The notes below the pieces were generated by a model. The model was not told the origin of the DNA and ran no database searches. It saw nothing but the letters and a program-made list of their open reading frames with translations. The position numbers and the translations under genes were made by a program. A DNA stretch of 64,000 nucleotides from Bosea sp. RAC05 (GTDB lineage Bacteria > Pseudomonadota > Alphaproteobacteria > Rhizobiales > Beijerinckiaceae): NCBI RefSeq assembly GCF_001713455.1, contig NZ_CP016464.1, positions 4,264,001-4,328,000 of the forward strand, written 5' to 3'. Positions 44,837 to 55,495 of the stretch are shown here, piece by piece (position 1 is the stretch's first letter; every line of letters begins with the position of its first letter).

Positions 44837-45520
44837 ATGATCAAGTTCTACTACCACCCCTCGCCCAACCCGGCGAAGATCGCGCTCTTCCTCGAGGAAG
44901 CCGGCCTCCCCTACGAGATGGTGCCGGTCGACACCCGCCGGGGCGACCAGTTCAAGCCCGAATTCCTCGCCATCAACCCCAACGCCAAGACGCCGGCGCT
45001 GACCGACGGCGACGCCACGATCTTCGACAGCAACGCGATTCTACTCTATCTCGCCGAGAAGACCGGTCAGTTCCTCCCCGAGGACACGCCCAAGGCCCGC
45101 GGCGAGATGCTGTCCTGGCTCATGTTCGTCGCCACCGGCATCGGCCCCTATTGCGGCCAGGCGGTGCATTTCAGCCGCTTCGCGCCGGAGAAGATCCCCT
45201 ATGCGATCAACCGCTACGCCCGCGAGGCGGAGCGCCATTGGGGCCTCATCGACGCGCAGCTCGCCAAGGGCCGATACATGCTGGGCGAGCGCTACACCCT
45301 GATCGACATGTCGGTCTGGGGCTGGGCGACGCGTCTCGGCTTCGCCGTCGGCGATCACTGGGCCGAGCTGTTCCCGCATGTGAAGCGCCATCTCGACGAG
45401 ATCTCGGCGCGGCCCGCGGCCCAGCGCGCGACCGCGCTGAAGGACGCCTTCGCCTTCAAGATGGAGGTCGACGAGGAAGCCCGCAGGATCCTGTTCCCGC
45501 AGAACGCCCATCTCGCCTGA
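44837..45520 (+). CDS. Glutathione S-transferase family protein
   Basis: 227 residues with an N-terminal thioredoxin-like domain (FYYHPSPNPAKIALFLEEAGLPYE; NAKTPALTDGDATIFDSNAILLYLAE carrying the cis-Pro and the Asp-Ser pair) and an all-helical C-terminal domain (GERYTLIDMSVWGW N-capping motif). It resembles YfcG/YghU-like bacterial GSTs more than detoxifying classes. It lies with a dehalogenase and a ring-cleavage-like gene, consistent with xenobiotic handling. Confidence 0.85.
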   Translation: MIKFYYHPSPNPAKIALFLEEAGLPYEMVPVDTRRGDQFKPEFLAINPNAKTPALTDGDATIFDSNAILLYLAEKTGQFLPEDTPKARGEMLSWLMFVATGIGPYCGQAVHFSRFAPEKIPYAINRYAREAERHWGLIDAQLAKGRYMLGERYTLIDMSVWGWATRLGFAVGDHWAELFPHVKRHLDEISARPAAQRATALKDAFAFKMEVDEEARRILFPQNAHLA

Positions 45521-45529
45521 GCAGGGCCT

Positions 45530-47056
45530 TCAGCCGGCGCTGCCTCGGGCGCGCGCCGGCTCCTCGCCCTCCCCGTCCTTCAGCGCCTCGAGCGGCGCAT
45601 CCAGCGTGAAGACGAGGCCGGCGGGCAGATAGGCACTGTCCGCCCGCCCCTGGGCAGCCGTGAAGGTGCGCTGGATCAGACGCGATCCGAAGCCTCGACG
45701 CGTGGGCGGCACGACCGGCGGCCCCCCGCTTTCCTGCCAGCGCAGGCGGAACTGCGGCACGCCGTCGATCTCGTCGATGCGCCAGGACAAGGCGACGCGG
45801 CCGCTCTCGTTCGACAGCGCGCCGTACTTGACCGCATTCGTCGCCAGCTCGTGCAGGACGAGGGTGAGCGCCAGCGCCGCGCGCGGCCCGAGCACGACGT
45901 CGGGCCCGCCGATCTCGAATCGCGTCGGATCGCCCTGGATGCCGATGACGCTCGCCGCGATATCGGCCATCGCCGCATGCGCCCGTGCACCGCCGACCAG
46001 CAGATCATGCGCCCGCGCCAGGGCCGAGAGCCTCGCCGTGAAGGCCTCGTTGGCGGCCTCCAGCGAGGTCGCGCCCCGCAGCGTCTGGGAGGCGATCGCC
46101 TGGATCATGGCGAGCGTGTTCTTCACGCGATGCGCCAGTTCCTGCATCAGCAGGCGCAGTTGCGCCTCGGTCTCCTTGCGCTCGGTGACGTCGATATGCG
46201 CGCCGATGAGCCGCTGCGGCCGCCCCTCCCCGTCGCGCTCGATCTGCGCCACCGCCGAGATCCAGCGCACCGCCCCGTCGGAGGGTCGGATGATCCGGTA
46301 CTCCATCTGGTAGTCGGTCGCCGAGCCGGCGACGCTCTCGCGGAAATGGCTTTCGACCATCGCCCGCTCCTGCGGATGGATGCGCCGGACCCAGTCCTCA
46401 TGGGTCTCGTGCGCGGCCTCCGGCGGCAGACCGTGGACGAGCAGATATTCGGGCGAGCGCGTGTTGCGGAAACCATCCCGCAGATCGACCTCGAGCCCGC
46501 CGACCTTTCCGATCTTCTGGACCTGGGCGAGTTCCTGCTCGCGCCGGCGCAGCGCCTGCTCGGCGGCGTCGCGCTCGCGCTGCGCCTGGATCAGCTTGGT
46601 CGTCTCGGTGACGACGGCGAGCACACCGAGCCCGCCGCCGTCATCATCGAAGATCGGGCTGTAGTCGACGTTCAGCCAGACATCCTCGGCGGCGCCGTTG
46701 CGATGGAGCACGAGCGGCAGGTCGCGGAAGGACAGGGGCTGGCCGCCTTCGAACACGGTCCCCATCACCTGGTCGTGAAGCTCCCGGACCTCGGGCCAGG
46801 CCTCGTGCAGCGCGCAGCCCAGGATGTCGGGATGCTTTGCGCCCGCGATGACGGCATAGGCGTCGTTGTAGAACAGGAGCCCGGACGGGCCCCAGAACAT
46901 CACCATCGGCGTCGGCGTCGCCAGCACCACCTGCACGGCCGAGCGCAGCCGCGCCGGCCAGGCCGGGACAGGCCCCAGCGGCGTTTCCGCGCCGGTCCAG
47001 CGGCGCAGCATCGCACCGACCTCACCGCCGCCGACCGGCCAGGATCGCTCGTTCAT
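45530..47056 (-). CDS. HWE-family sensor histidine kinase with PAS domains
   Basis: 508-residue soluble kinase. Two PAS regions (about residues 30-170, with MVMFWGPSGLLFYND; and about 200-310, with YRIIRPSDGAVRWISAVAQ) precede the phosphoacceptor ELAHRVKNTLAMIQ and a short ATPase domain. HWE markers are seen in LVLHELATNAVKYGAL and RLRWQESGG. No membrane segment is obvious, so it likely senses a cytoplasmic cue or light/redox through PAS. No response regulator is adjacent. The ATG at 47056 follows GGGGGAG. Confidence 0.88.
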   Translation of the reverse strand: MNERSWPVGGGEVGAMLRRWTGAETPLGPVPAWPARLRSAVQVVLATPTPMVMFWGPSGLLFYNDAYAVIAGAKHPDILGCALHEAWPEVRELHDQVMGTVFEGGQPLSFRDLPLVLHRNGAAEDVWLNVDYSPIFDDDGGGLGVLAVVTETTKLIQAQRERDAAEQALRRREQELAQVQKIGKVGGLEVDLRDGFRNTRSPEYLLVHGLPPEAAHETHEDWVRRIHPQERAMVESHFRESVAGSATDYQMEYRIIRPSDGAVRWISAVAQIERDGEGRPQRLIGAHIDVTERKETEAQLRLLMQELAHRVKNTLAMIQAIASQTLRGATSLEAANEAFTARLSALARAHDLLVGGARAHAAMADIAASVIGIQGDPTRFEIGGPDVVLGPRAALALTLVLHELATNAVKYGALSNESGRVALSWRIDEIDGVPQFRLRWQESGGPPVVPPTRRGFGSRLIQRTFTAAQGRADSAYLPAGLVFTLDAPLEALKDGEGEEPARARGSAG

Positions 47057-47320
47057 CCGTCTCCCCCGGGCCGAGCGGCAGGGCCGCGGCCAATCCATGC
47101 CGTCCATGGTGATGCCAGCCGCCGCTGGCACCGGCAAGCCCGCATGGCGCGCGCAGAACTAGCAGGCCCGCAGTGCCGCCCCTGCGTCAAATGACATGGG
47201 CGTCCAGCGACGGCCCGCCCCCTGCGAAAGCAGTGGCAGGCGGCGGGGTTTCGCGGCAGTGTCGCCGGAACGATTCCGACCGGACGAACCGGCGGACGAG
47301 AGCCTGGAAGAGGGGCAGGA

Positions 47321-48994
47321 ATGCCGACTGACATCGAGATCGCCCGCGCGGCCACACTCCGGCCGATCGCGGACATCGCCGCGCGTGCCGGCATTCCCGA
47401 AGCCGCCCTCGAGCCCCACGGCAAGTTCATCGCCAAGGTCGATACGCAGGCCATCCCCGATTTCGCGGGCAAGCCGGACGGCAAGCTCATCCTCGTCACC
47501 GCCATCAACCCGACCCCGGCCGGCGAGGGCAAGACCACGACGACGGTGGGCCTCGGCGACGGCCTCAGCCGCATCGGCAAGCGCTGCATGATCGCGCTGC
47601 GCGAGCCCTCGCTCGGCCCCTGCTTCGGCGTCAAGGGTGGCGCGGCGGGCGGCGGCCACGCCCAGATCGTGCCGATGGAGCAGATCAACCTGCACTTCAC
47701 CGGCGATTTCCACGCCATCACCAGCGCGCACAACCTGCTCGCGGCGATGATCGACAACCATGTCTACTGGGGCAACGCACTCGGCCTTGACACGCGTCAC
47801 ATCGCCTGGCGGCGCGTGATGGACATGAACGACCGCGCCCTGCGCCAGACCGTCTCCTCGCTGGGCGGCGCCAGCAACGGCTTCCCCCGCGAGGACGGCT
47901 TCGACATCACCGTCGCCTCCGAGATCATGGCGATCTTCTGCCTCGCCACCGATCTCGACGACCTCGAGGCCAGGCTCGGCCGGATCGTCGTCGGCCGCAC
48001 CCGCGACAAGCGCCCCGTCACCGCCGCCGACCTCAAGGCGACCGGCGCCATGAGCGTCCTGCTCAAGGACGCGCTGATGCCGAACCTGGTGCAGACGCTG
48101 GAGGGCACGCCCGCCTTCGTCCATGGCGGCCCCTTCGCCAACATCGCCCATGGCTGCAACTCCGCCATCGCCACCCGCGCCGCGCTGAAGCTGGCGGACT
48201 ACACCGTCACCGAGGCCGGCTTCGGCGCCGATCTCGGCGCCGAGAAGTTCTTCGACATCAAATGCCGCAAGACCGGGCTGAAGCCCGCCGCGGCCGTGAT
48301 CGTCGCCACCGTGCGGGCACTCAAGATGCATGGCGGCGCGGCCAAGGAGGCTCTCGGAACCGAGGATCTCGGCGCGCTGCAGGCCGGGCTCGCCAACCTC
48401 GCCCGCCATGTCGGCAACATCCGGAAGTTCGGCGTGCCGCCGATCGTCGCGATCAACCATTTCGTCAGCGACACCGAGGCCGAGCACGCGCTCATCGCGA
48501 GCCATTGCCGCGAGCACCTCGGCGTCGAGGCGGTGATCTGCCGCCATTGGGCGGAAGGCGGTGCCGGCACCGAGGAACTCGCCCACAAGGTCGTGGCGCT
48601 GGCCGAGGGCGGCGAGGCCGATTTCGCCCCGCTCTACCCCGACGAGATGCCGCTCTGGCAGAAGCTCGAGACCGTGGCGCGCGAGATCTACGGCGCCGCC
48701 GGCATTGCCGGCGACGCGAAGGTGCGCGCCCGCTTCGCCGAGCTCGAGGCCGACGGCTATGGCCACCTGCCCGTCTGCGTCGCCAAGACGCAATACTCCT
48801 TCTCGGCGGATCCCACGCTGCGCGGCGCGCCCAGCGGCCACACCGTCCCGGTGCGCGAGGTCAGGCTATCGGCCGGCGCCGGCTTCGTCGTCGCCATCTG
48901 CGGGGACATCATGACCATGCCGGGCCTGCCGCGCGTGCCCGCCGCAGAGCGCATCCACATCGACGCCCAGGGCCGGATCGAGGGCCTGTTCTGA
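47321..48994 (+). CDS. fhs: Formate-tetrahydrofolate ligase
   Basis: 557-residue ATP-dependent enzyme making 10-formyl-tetrahydrofolate from formate. The P-loop is in [19 protein letters not shown], then [53 protein letters not shown] and [13 protein letters not shown], all highly typical. It can assimilate the formate produced by the adhC-fghA pathway. Ribosome site AGGGGCAGGA; followed by a bidirectional terminator shared with ftsH. Confidence 0.96.
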   Translation: MPTDIEIARAATLRPIADIAARAGIPEAALEPHGKFIAKVDTQAIPDFAGKPDGKLILVTAINPTPAGEGKTTTTVGLGDGLSRIGKRCMIALREPSLGPCFGVKGGAAGGGHAQIVPMEQINLHFTGDFHAITSAHNLLAAMIDNHVYWGNALGLDTRHIAWRRVMDMNDRALRQTVSSLGGASNGFPREDGFDITVASEIMAIFCLATDLDDLEARLGRIVVGRTRDKRPVTAADLKATGAMSVLLKDALMPNLVQTLEGTPAFVHGGPFANIAHGCNSAIATRAALKLADYTVTEAGFGADLGAEKFFDIKCRKTGLKPAAAVIVATVRALKMHGGAAKEALGTEDLGALQAGLANLARHVGNIRKFGVPPIVAINHFVSDTEAEHALIASHCREHLGVEAVICRHWAEGGAGTEELAHKVVALAEGGEADFAPLYPDEMPLWQKLETVAREIYGAAGIAGDAKVRARFAELEADGYGHLPVCVAKTQYSFSADPTLRGAPSGHTVPVREVRLSAGAGFVVAICGDIMTMPGLPRVPAAERIHIDAQGRIEGLF

Positions 48995-49034
48995 GGCGAC
49001 AGCGGGCACGCCGGCCGCGACAGCCTCCACAATG

Positions 49035-49062
49035 AAAAAGGGCGCCGCGAGGCGCCCTTTTT
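49035..49062. terminator. Bidirectional terminator between fhs and ftsH
   Basis: A symmetric hairpin AAAAAGGGCGCC/GGCGCCCTTTTT with a GCGA loop: T-runs appear on both strands, so it can stop transcription of both convergent genes. Confidence 0.92.
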
Positions 49063-49088
49063 GCTGGATGGCCGAAGGAAGCGGCCGG

Positions 49089-51017
<1,929 letters not shown>

Positions 51018-51125
51018 CTGTCCGATCAGGCCTGCCGGACCAACCGGAAGAGGCCGAGAGTTTGCTTCATCAATCTAGGTGCGGGCGAGCCCATTGCCAA
51101 GGGAAAGACATTTGCGCCCTTTCGC

Positions 51126-52181
51126 CTATGTTGCCGCAGGGTGAATGCCGCGCCGGCGCGGGCGCTCCCGCCGCAGCGCCAGGGTGCCGTCGCCGGCGAG
51201 CACCAGCACGGCCCCAGCCAGCGTGCGCGTCACCGGCCGGCCCGCCCGAGCCGCCTCGCCCAGCGCCGCGACACAGGCCTCGAGGCGCTCGAGCCGGACC
51301 GGGCTCTCCGCCTCGGCTCCAAGCCTCTCGAGCGAGGCCGCCACGACGCGCAGCACGATCTCGTCAGGCTCCCGCAGCAGCGCCTCGAAATTCAGCCGCA
51401 GGTGCGGCGCCCCCGTCGCCGGCAGCAGCACCGCCGCCAGCACGGCCTCGCAGCGCGCGGTCGCGGCCTCGTCGAGCCGCGCCAGGCGCCCCGCCAGCAG
51501 CGACAGGCGCTCGGCATCCAGCCCCTCCGCCGCCAGCAGCGGCATCAAGGCCCGCCATCGCGCCCGCGCGAACCGGGGGTCGCCATTGCTGGGATCCTCG
51601 ACGAAGGACAGCCCGCGCGCCTGCGCGGTCGCGATCAGCCGGGCCTTGGACACGCCCAGCAGTGGCCGCGCCAGAACCGTTCCGTCCCGCACAACCCGCC
51701 CGCGCATGCCCGCAAGGCCCGACGGTCCCGAGCCCCGCGCCATCCGCATCAGCAGCGTCTCGGCCTGATCGTCGAGCGTATGGGCCGTCACCAGGATGGC
51801 CCCGCCGACATTCTCCGCTTCAGCTGCGAGCAGGGCATAGCGCGCCGCGCGCGCCCGCTCCTGCAGCCGGCTGCGCGGCTTGTCACCCTCCCAACGCAGG
51901 ATGCGATGCGCGACGCCCAGGCGCGCACAGAGAGCGGCGACGCCCTGGGCCTCGGCGGCGGAGTCGGCGCGCAGGCCATGGTCGACGGTCGCAGCCGCCA
52001 GGAGTGGCCGCCCGGGCTCGCGCGACCAGTCCGCCAGCAGGGCGAGCAGCGCGACCGAGTCCGGCCCGCCGGACACGGCCACGAGGAGGCTGCGCTCGGC
52101 GGCGAGGTCGGCGAACAGCTCGCTCGCCTCGCGCGCCCCGAGAGGCGGATGATCGCTGGAAAGCGGCTCGACGGCGCTCAA
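51126..52181 (-). CDS. tilS: tRNA(Ile)-lysidine synthase
   Basis: 351-residue enzyme that lysidinylates C34 of the CAU-anticodon tRNA-Ile2. The ATP-pyrophosphatase motif SGGPDS is at residues 37-42 under the start chosen, followed by VDHGLRADS and TAHTLDDQAET. No ATG suits the N-terminus; TTG at 52181 overlaps the cpoB stop as TTGA and gives a family-length protein. The weak start and overlap suggest translation coupled to cpoB. Confidence 0.88.
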   Translation of the reverse strand: MSAVEPLSSDHPPLGAREASELFADLAAERSLLVAVSGGPDSVALLALLADWSREPGRPLLAAATVDHGLRADSAAEAQGVAALCARLGVAHRILRWEGDKPRSRLQERARAARYALLAAEAENVGGAILVTAHTLDDQAETLLMRMARGSGPSGLAGMRGRVVRDGTVLARPLLGVSKARLIATAQARGLSFVEDPSNGDPRFARARWRALMPLLAAEGLDAERLSLLAGRLARLDEAATARCEAVLAAVLLPATGAPHLRLNFEALLREPDEIVLRVVAASLERLGAEAESPVRLERLEACVAALGEAARAGRPVTRTLAGAVLVLAGDGTLALRRERPRRRGIHPAAT

Positions 52182-53104
52182 GCGCAGCCCGAGCGACGCC
52201 GCTCGCGCTCGACGCCCTGGCGGACGGAGTTGGGCGCGGCGGGATAGTCGACGCCGACCTTGGCATAGGTCGCGCAGGCCTGGTCGCGCGCGCCGAGGCC
52301 GTTCAGCGCGATGCCGAGCCGCAGCAGGCTTTCGGGCGCCTTGGCCGATTTCGGCGCATCGCTGCTGACCTTCAGGAACTGTTCGGCCGCCTCGCGGTAG
52401 CGCTTGCGCTGGAGATAGCTCTCGCCCAGCCAGTAGGTCGCGTCGATGGCGAGCCGGTCGCGCGGATAGCTCTGCAGGAACTGGCGGAAGCCCATCTCGG
52501 CCTGCTCGTATTCCTTGCGCAGGATCGCGGCATAGGCGACGTCGTAGGCCTCCTTGGCCGTGGCCGGGCCGCTGGCAGCGGCGACGCTGGGGCCGCGCGG
52601 CGCCGGTTGCGGCAGCGCGCCGGCCGGCACGCCGCGCCCGACGCCCTGCAGATCGAGCGGTCCCTGGCCGGCAATGGTCGCGTCCTCCTCGATGATGCCG
52701 CCGATCCCGCCATTGAGCGGGCGCGGCGCCCCGGCGGAGCCGACCTGCGTGCTCGGGTCGAAGGCGTCGCCGCGACGTTGCGGGCGCGGCGCGCCGGCGG
52801 CCGGAGCGGCTCCGCCCGGCGCGGCGGCCCCCGAGGGACGGGCCCCACCCCTCTCGTTCAGGCGAAACTCGACATCCTCCTGGAACTTGCGCAGCTGCTC
52901 GCTGAGCCGCCGGTTCTCGAACTGCAGCTGCTCGATCTGGCCGGAGAGCTGGCGGATCTGGTTCTCCATCCGCGAGGTCCGCACCACCAGATCGGCGGCG
53001 TCCTGCGCCGCGGCGGGCAGGCTCAGGCAGGAGACCGCCGTCCCCAGCGCCAGGGCGGCGAGGCAGGAGCGGAGCTTCCAGGCGGGAGCATGGATTCGCG
53101 ACAT
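52178..53104 (-). CDS. cpoB: Tol-Pal cell-division coordinator CpoB (YbgF)
   Basis: 308-residue periplasmic protein. A signal peptide (about residues 1-33) leads to a coiled-coil trimerisation segment (MENQIRQLSGQIEQLQFENRRL), a long Gly/Pro/Ala-rich linker and C-terminal TPRs (YAAILRKEYEQAEMGF; ATYWLGESYLQRKRYREAAEQF). It links peptidoglycan synthesis with Tol-Pal constriction. The ATG at 53104 fits the signal peptide; an earlier in-frame ATG at 53164 lacks support. Confidence 0.9.
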   Translation of the reverse strand: MSRIHAPAWKLRSCLAALALGTAVSCLSLPAAAQDAADLVVRTSRMENQIRQLSGQIEQLQFENRRLSEQLRKFQEDVEFRLNERGGARPSGAAAPGGAAPAAGAPRPQRRGDAFDPSTQVGSAGAPRPLNGGIGGIIEEDATIAGQGPLDLQGVGRGVPAGALPQPAPRGPSVAAASGPATAKEAYDVAYAAILRKEYEQAEMGFRQFLQSYPRDRLAIDATYWLGESYLQRKRYREAAEQFLKVSSDAPKSAKAPESLLRLGIALNGLGARDQACATYAKVGVDYPAAPNSVRQGVERERRRSGCA

Positions 53105-53170
53105 CGGGAACGGACCGGGTTTGAGGGGGATGCGACGCGTATAACACGCCATGACAGCGGCCAAAATATG

Positions 53171-53208
53171 AAAAGGCCGGCGCGTTCCTCTCGGGAAGGC
53201 GCCGGCCT
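53171..53208 (-). terminator. Terminator downstream of pal
   Basis: Perfect 10-base stem (AGGCCGGCGC / GCGCCGGCCT) followed on the minus strand by TTTTC. It separates pal from cpoB, so cpoB-tilS-ftsH probably also has its own promoter or relies on readthrough. Confidence 0.75.
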
Positions 53209-53235
53209 GTGTGCCGATCCGGCAGGATCGCGGCG

Positions 53236-53742
53236 TCAGACGCCGCCGCCGGCGCCGTCGAGCACCGTCACCGAGCGGCGGTTCTGCGACCAGCAGGAGA
53301 TGTCGTTGCAGACCGCGACCGGGCGCTCCTTGCCATAGGAGACGATGCGCATGCGGTTGCCCTGGATGCCGCGCGAGGCGAGGTAGTCGCGCACGGTCTG
53401 GGCGCGGCGCGCCGACAGCGAGAAGTTGTATTCGCGCGTGCCGCGCTCGTCGGCATGGCCCTCGACGACGAAGGTGTAGCGCGGATAGCGCTGCAGCCAG
53501 GCCGACTGCTTGTCGAGCGTCGCGACGGCGGTGGGGGTCAGGTCGGTGGAGTCGGTCTCGAAGAAGACGCGGTCGCCGACATTGACGACGAAGTCCTGGG
53601 CGCTGCCCGGGGTCGCCGCGCCACCGGCGCCGAAGCCGTCGGCGTTCTGGTTGTTGTTGGCGCAGGCGCCGAGCGCGAGCGAGGCGGCGATGGCGGCGGC
53701 GAAGCGGACGGCGCGGCCGCCGGCGAAGAGAGTGGCGAACAT
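53236..53742 (-). CDS. pal: Peptidoglycan-associated lipoprotein Pal
   Basis: 168-residue outer-membrane lipoprotein with a lipobox LALGAC (about residues 20-25) and a C-terminal OmpA-like peptidoglycan-binding domain (VVEGHADERGTREYNFSLSARRAQTVRDYL). It anchors the outer membrane to the wall and docks TolB. The ATG at 53742 begins the lipoprotein signal; a longer frame to 53814 is not needed. In most relatives it directly follows tolB; here two other genes intervene. Confidence 0.95.
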   Translation of the reverse strand: MFATLFAGGRAVRFAAAIAASLALGACANNNQNADGFGAGGAATPGSAQDFVVNVGDRVFFETDSTDLTPTAVATLDKQSAWLQRYPRYTFVVEGHADERGTREYNFSLSARRAQTVRDYLASRGIQGNRMRIVSYGKERPVAVCNDISCWSQNRRSVTVLDGAGGGV

Positions 53743-53891
53743 GGGAGACTCCGGGGCGTTCGGTCTGTGCGAGGCGCGTCTCACGGACGGATGAATCACG
53801 GGGCTGGAATGCACTTCATCGCATCAATGAAGCGTCAACCTAAACGAGACCTTGCCAGAACAAGGCGAAGTGGCGGCATTGCGGCATATGG

Positions 53892-54947
53892 TTAATCAAA
53901 GCTTGCAATCCGGGATTCGCGGCCCGGTTGTGGCACGAGGGGCACAGCCCGCGGTGGCTCGGGCGCCATCGCCTCGTTCTCGGAGGCTCCTGAGGCGAAG
54001 CGGGCCTGGTATTCGCGCGGGCTGATGCCGACGCGTCTGCGGAAATGGTGCCGCAGCGTATCGGGCGTGCCGAGGCCGACGGCCAGCGCGATCTCCTGCG
54101 TCCCCAGCTTGCCGGCCACCAGGAGGCGCTTGGCCTCCTCCACGCGCTCGCCGATCAGCCAGTCGCCCGGCGCCGAGCCGGTGGCGTCCCTGAAGCGGCG
54201 CAGGAAGGTGCGCAGGCTCATGCGGCACTCGAGGGCCATGTCCTCGACCGTCCAGGACAGCTGAAGCTGCGAGCGCAGCCGATCGAGCAGGGGCGCCACC
54301 TCGGCGTGGCGGTGCCGGGGCACGGGCCGCTCCAGGAACTGCGCCTGCCCGCCCGTGCGGTGGGCGGGCATCACGAGGCGGCGCGCCACCGAGTTGGCCG
54401 CATCGGCTCCGAAATCCCGCCTGACGATCTCGATCAGCAGATCGATGCCGGCGGCGCTCCCGGCCGAGGTGAAGATGCGCCCCTGCGCGCGGTAGAGCGA
54501 GGCATGGTCGACGTCGATCTCCGGATGCCCGGCGCGCAGGGCCTCGGCATAACGCCAATGCGTCGTCGCCACCCCGCCGTCCAGAAGACCCGTCGCCGCG
54601 AGCACGAAGGCGCCCGAGCAGATCGAGGCGAGCCGGGCACCGCGGGCATGGGCCTGCCGCAGGCGCTGGCACAGGGCTTCCGGCACCGGCCCACTTGGGC
54701 CCTTCCAGCCGGGCACGACGATGAGATCGGCCTCGTCGATCAGCTCCGGGCCGTGCTGCGGCGTCAGCACGAAACCGCCATGCGCCCGCAACGGCCCGTC
54801 CTCGATCGCGCAGCTGGCGAAACGGTACCAGTCCTCGCCCATTTCCGGGCGCGGGAGTCCGAAGATCTCAGCGACGATGCCGAACTCGAAGGTGCAGAGT
54901 CCGTCATAGAGCAGCGCGACGACGAGGGGGCCGGTCGTGTTTGGCAT
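53892..54947 (-). CDS. ftrA: FtrA-type transcriptional regulator (GATase1-like and AraC domains)
   Basis: About 351 residues. The N-terminal DJ-1/PfpI-like domain has LLYDGLCTFEFGIVAEIFGLPRP and the nucleophile-elbow-like ASICSGAFVLA; the C-terminal AraC domain has two helix-turn-helix units (LRTFLRRFRDATG and EIALAVGLGTPDTLRHHFRRRVGISPREYQARF). FtrA-like regulators often accompany a rhodanese, as here (divergent gene at 55031). An ATG at 54968 is an alternative start. The inducer is unknown. Confidence 0.85.
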   Translation of the reverse strand: MPNTTGPLVVALLYDGLCTFEFGIVAEIFGLPRPEMGEDWYRFASCAIEDGPLRAHGGFVLTPQHGPELIDEADLIVVPGWKGPSGPVPEALCQRLRQAHARGARLASICSGAFVLAATGLLDGGVATTHWRYAEALRAGHPEIDVDHASLYRAQGRIFTSAGSAAGIDLLIEIVRRDFGADAANSVARRLVMPAHRTGGQAQFLERPVPRHRHAEVAPLLDRLRSQLQLSWTVEDMALECRMSLRTFLRRFRDATGSAPGDWLIGERVEEAKRLLVAGKLGTQEIALAVGLGTPDTLRHHFRRRVGISPREYQARFASGASENEAMAPEPPRAVPLVPQPGRESRIASFD

Positions 54948-55030
54948 TATATGCCCGTACTCTGTCATTCACGCCAATTGCAAGCGGGCCGCGCGGTTTG
55001 CGAGATGAGCGGGTCGAACAGGAGCCCGCC

Positions 55031-55438
55031 ATGACCACCACCGCCGTGACCGCCGTCCCCGCCGCCCCCAGCGATCTCGCCCGCGCGCATTTCGCGGCCG
55101 AGTTCACCTTCGAGACCGATTGCTGGGATGTTCACGACGCGCTGTCGAAGCAGCCCGACTTCGTGCTGCTGGACGTCCGCAGCCCCACGCTCTTCGCCCG
55201 CGGCCACGTCGCGGGCGCGCTCAACCTGCCGGTGGGCAAGATCATCAGATCGAAGCTCGAGGACTGGCCGCTGGACACGCTCTTCGTGACCTATTGCGCC
55301 GGTCCGCACTGCAACGGCGCCGCCAAGGCCGCCTTGCGGCTGGCGGAGCTGGGCCGCCCGGTCAAGATCATGGCCGGCGGCATCACCGGCTGGATCGACG
55401 AGGGTTTCACCCTCGTATCCGGGGAAGCGGCGGGCTGA
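55031..55438 (+). CDS. Rhodanese-like sulfurtransferase domain protein
   Basis: 135-residue single-domain rhodanese. LLDVRSPTLFARGHVAGALNLPVGKI and the active-site loop YCAGPHCNGAAKAA, with the catalytic Cys, followed by KIMAGGITGWIDEGF are clear. Such proteins carry persulfide sulfur. Divergent from ftrA across 83 bases, so probably its regulatory target. The start at 55031 follows CAGGAG. Confidence 0.9.
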   Translation: MTTTAVTAVPAAPSDLARAHFAAEFTFETDCWDVHDALSKQPDFVLLDVRSPTLFARGHVAGALNLPVGKIIRSKLEDWPLDTLFVTYCAGPHCNGAAKAALRLAELGRPVKIMAGGITGWIDEGFTLVSGEAAG

Positions 55439-55495
55439 GCCGCGCCGCGTCACCGCCCCGCGCTCCGGCGGGCGGCAACGAACCGGCGTCGCGCC

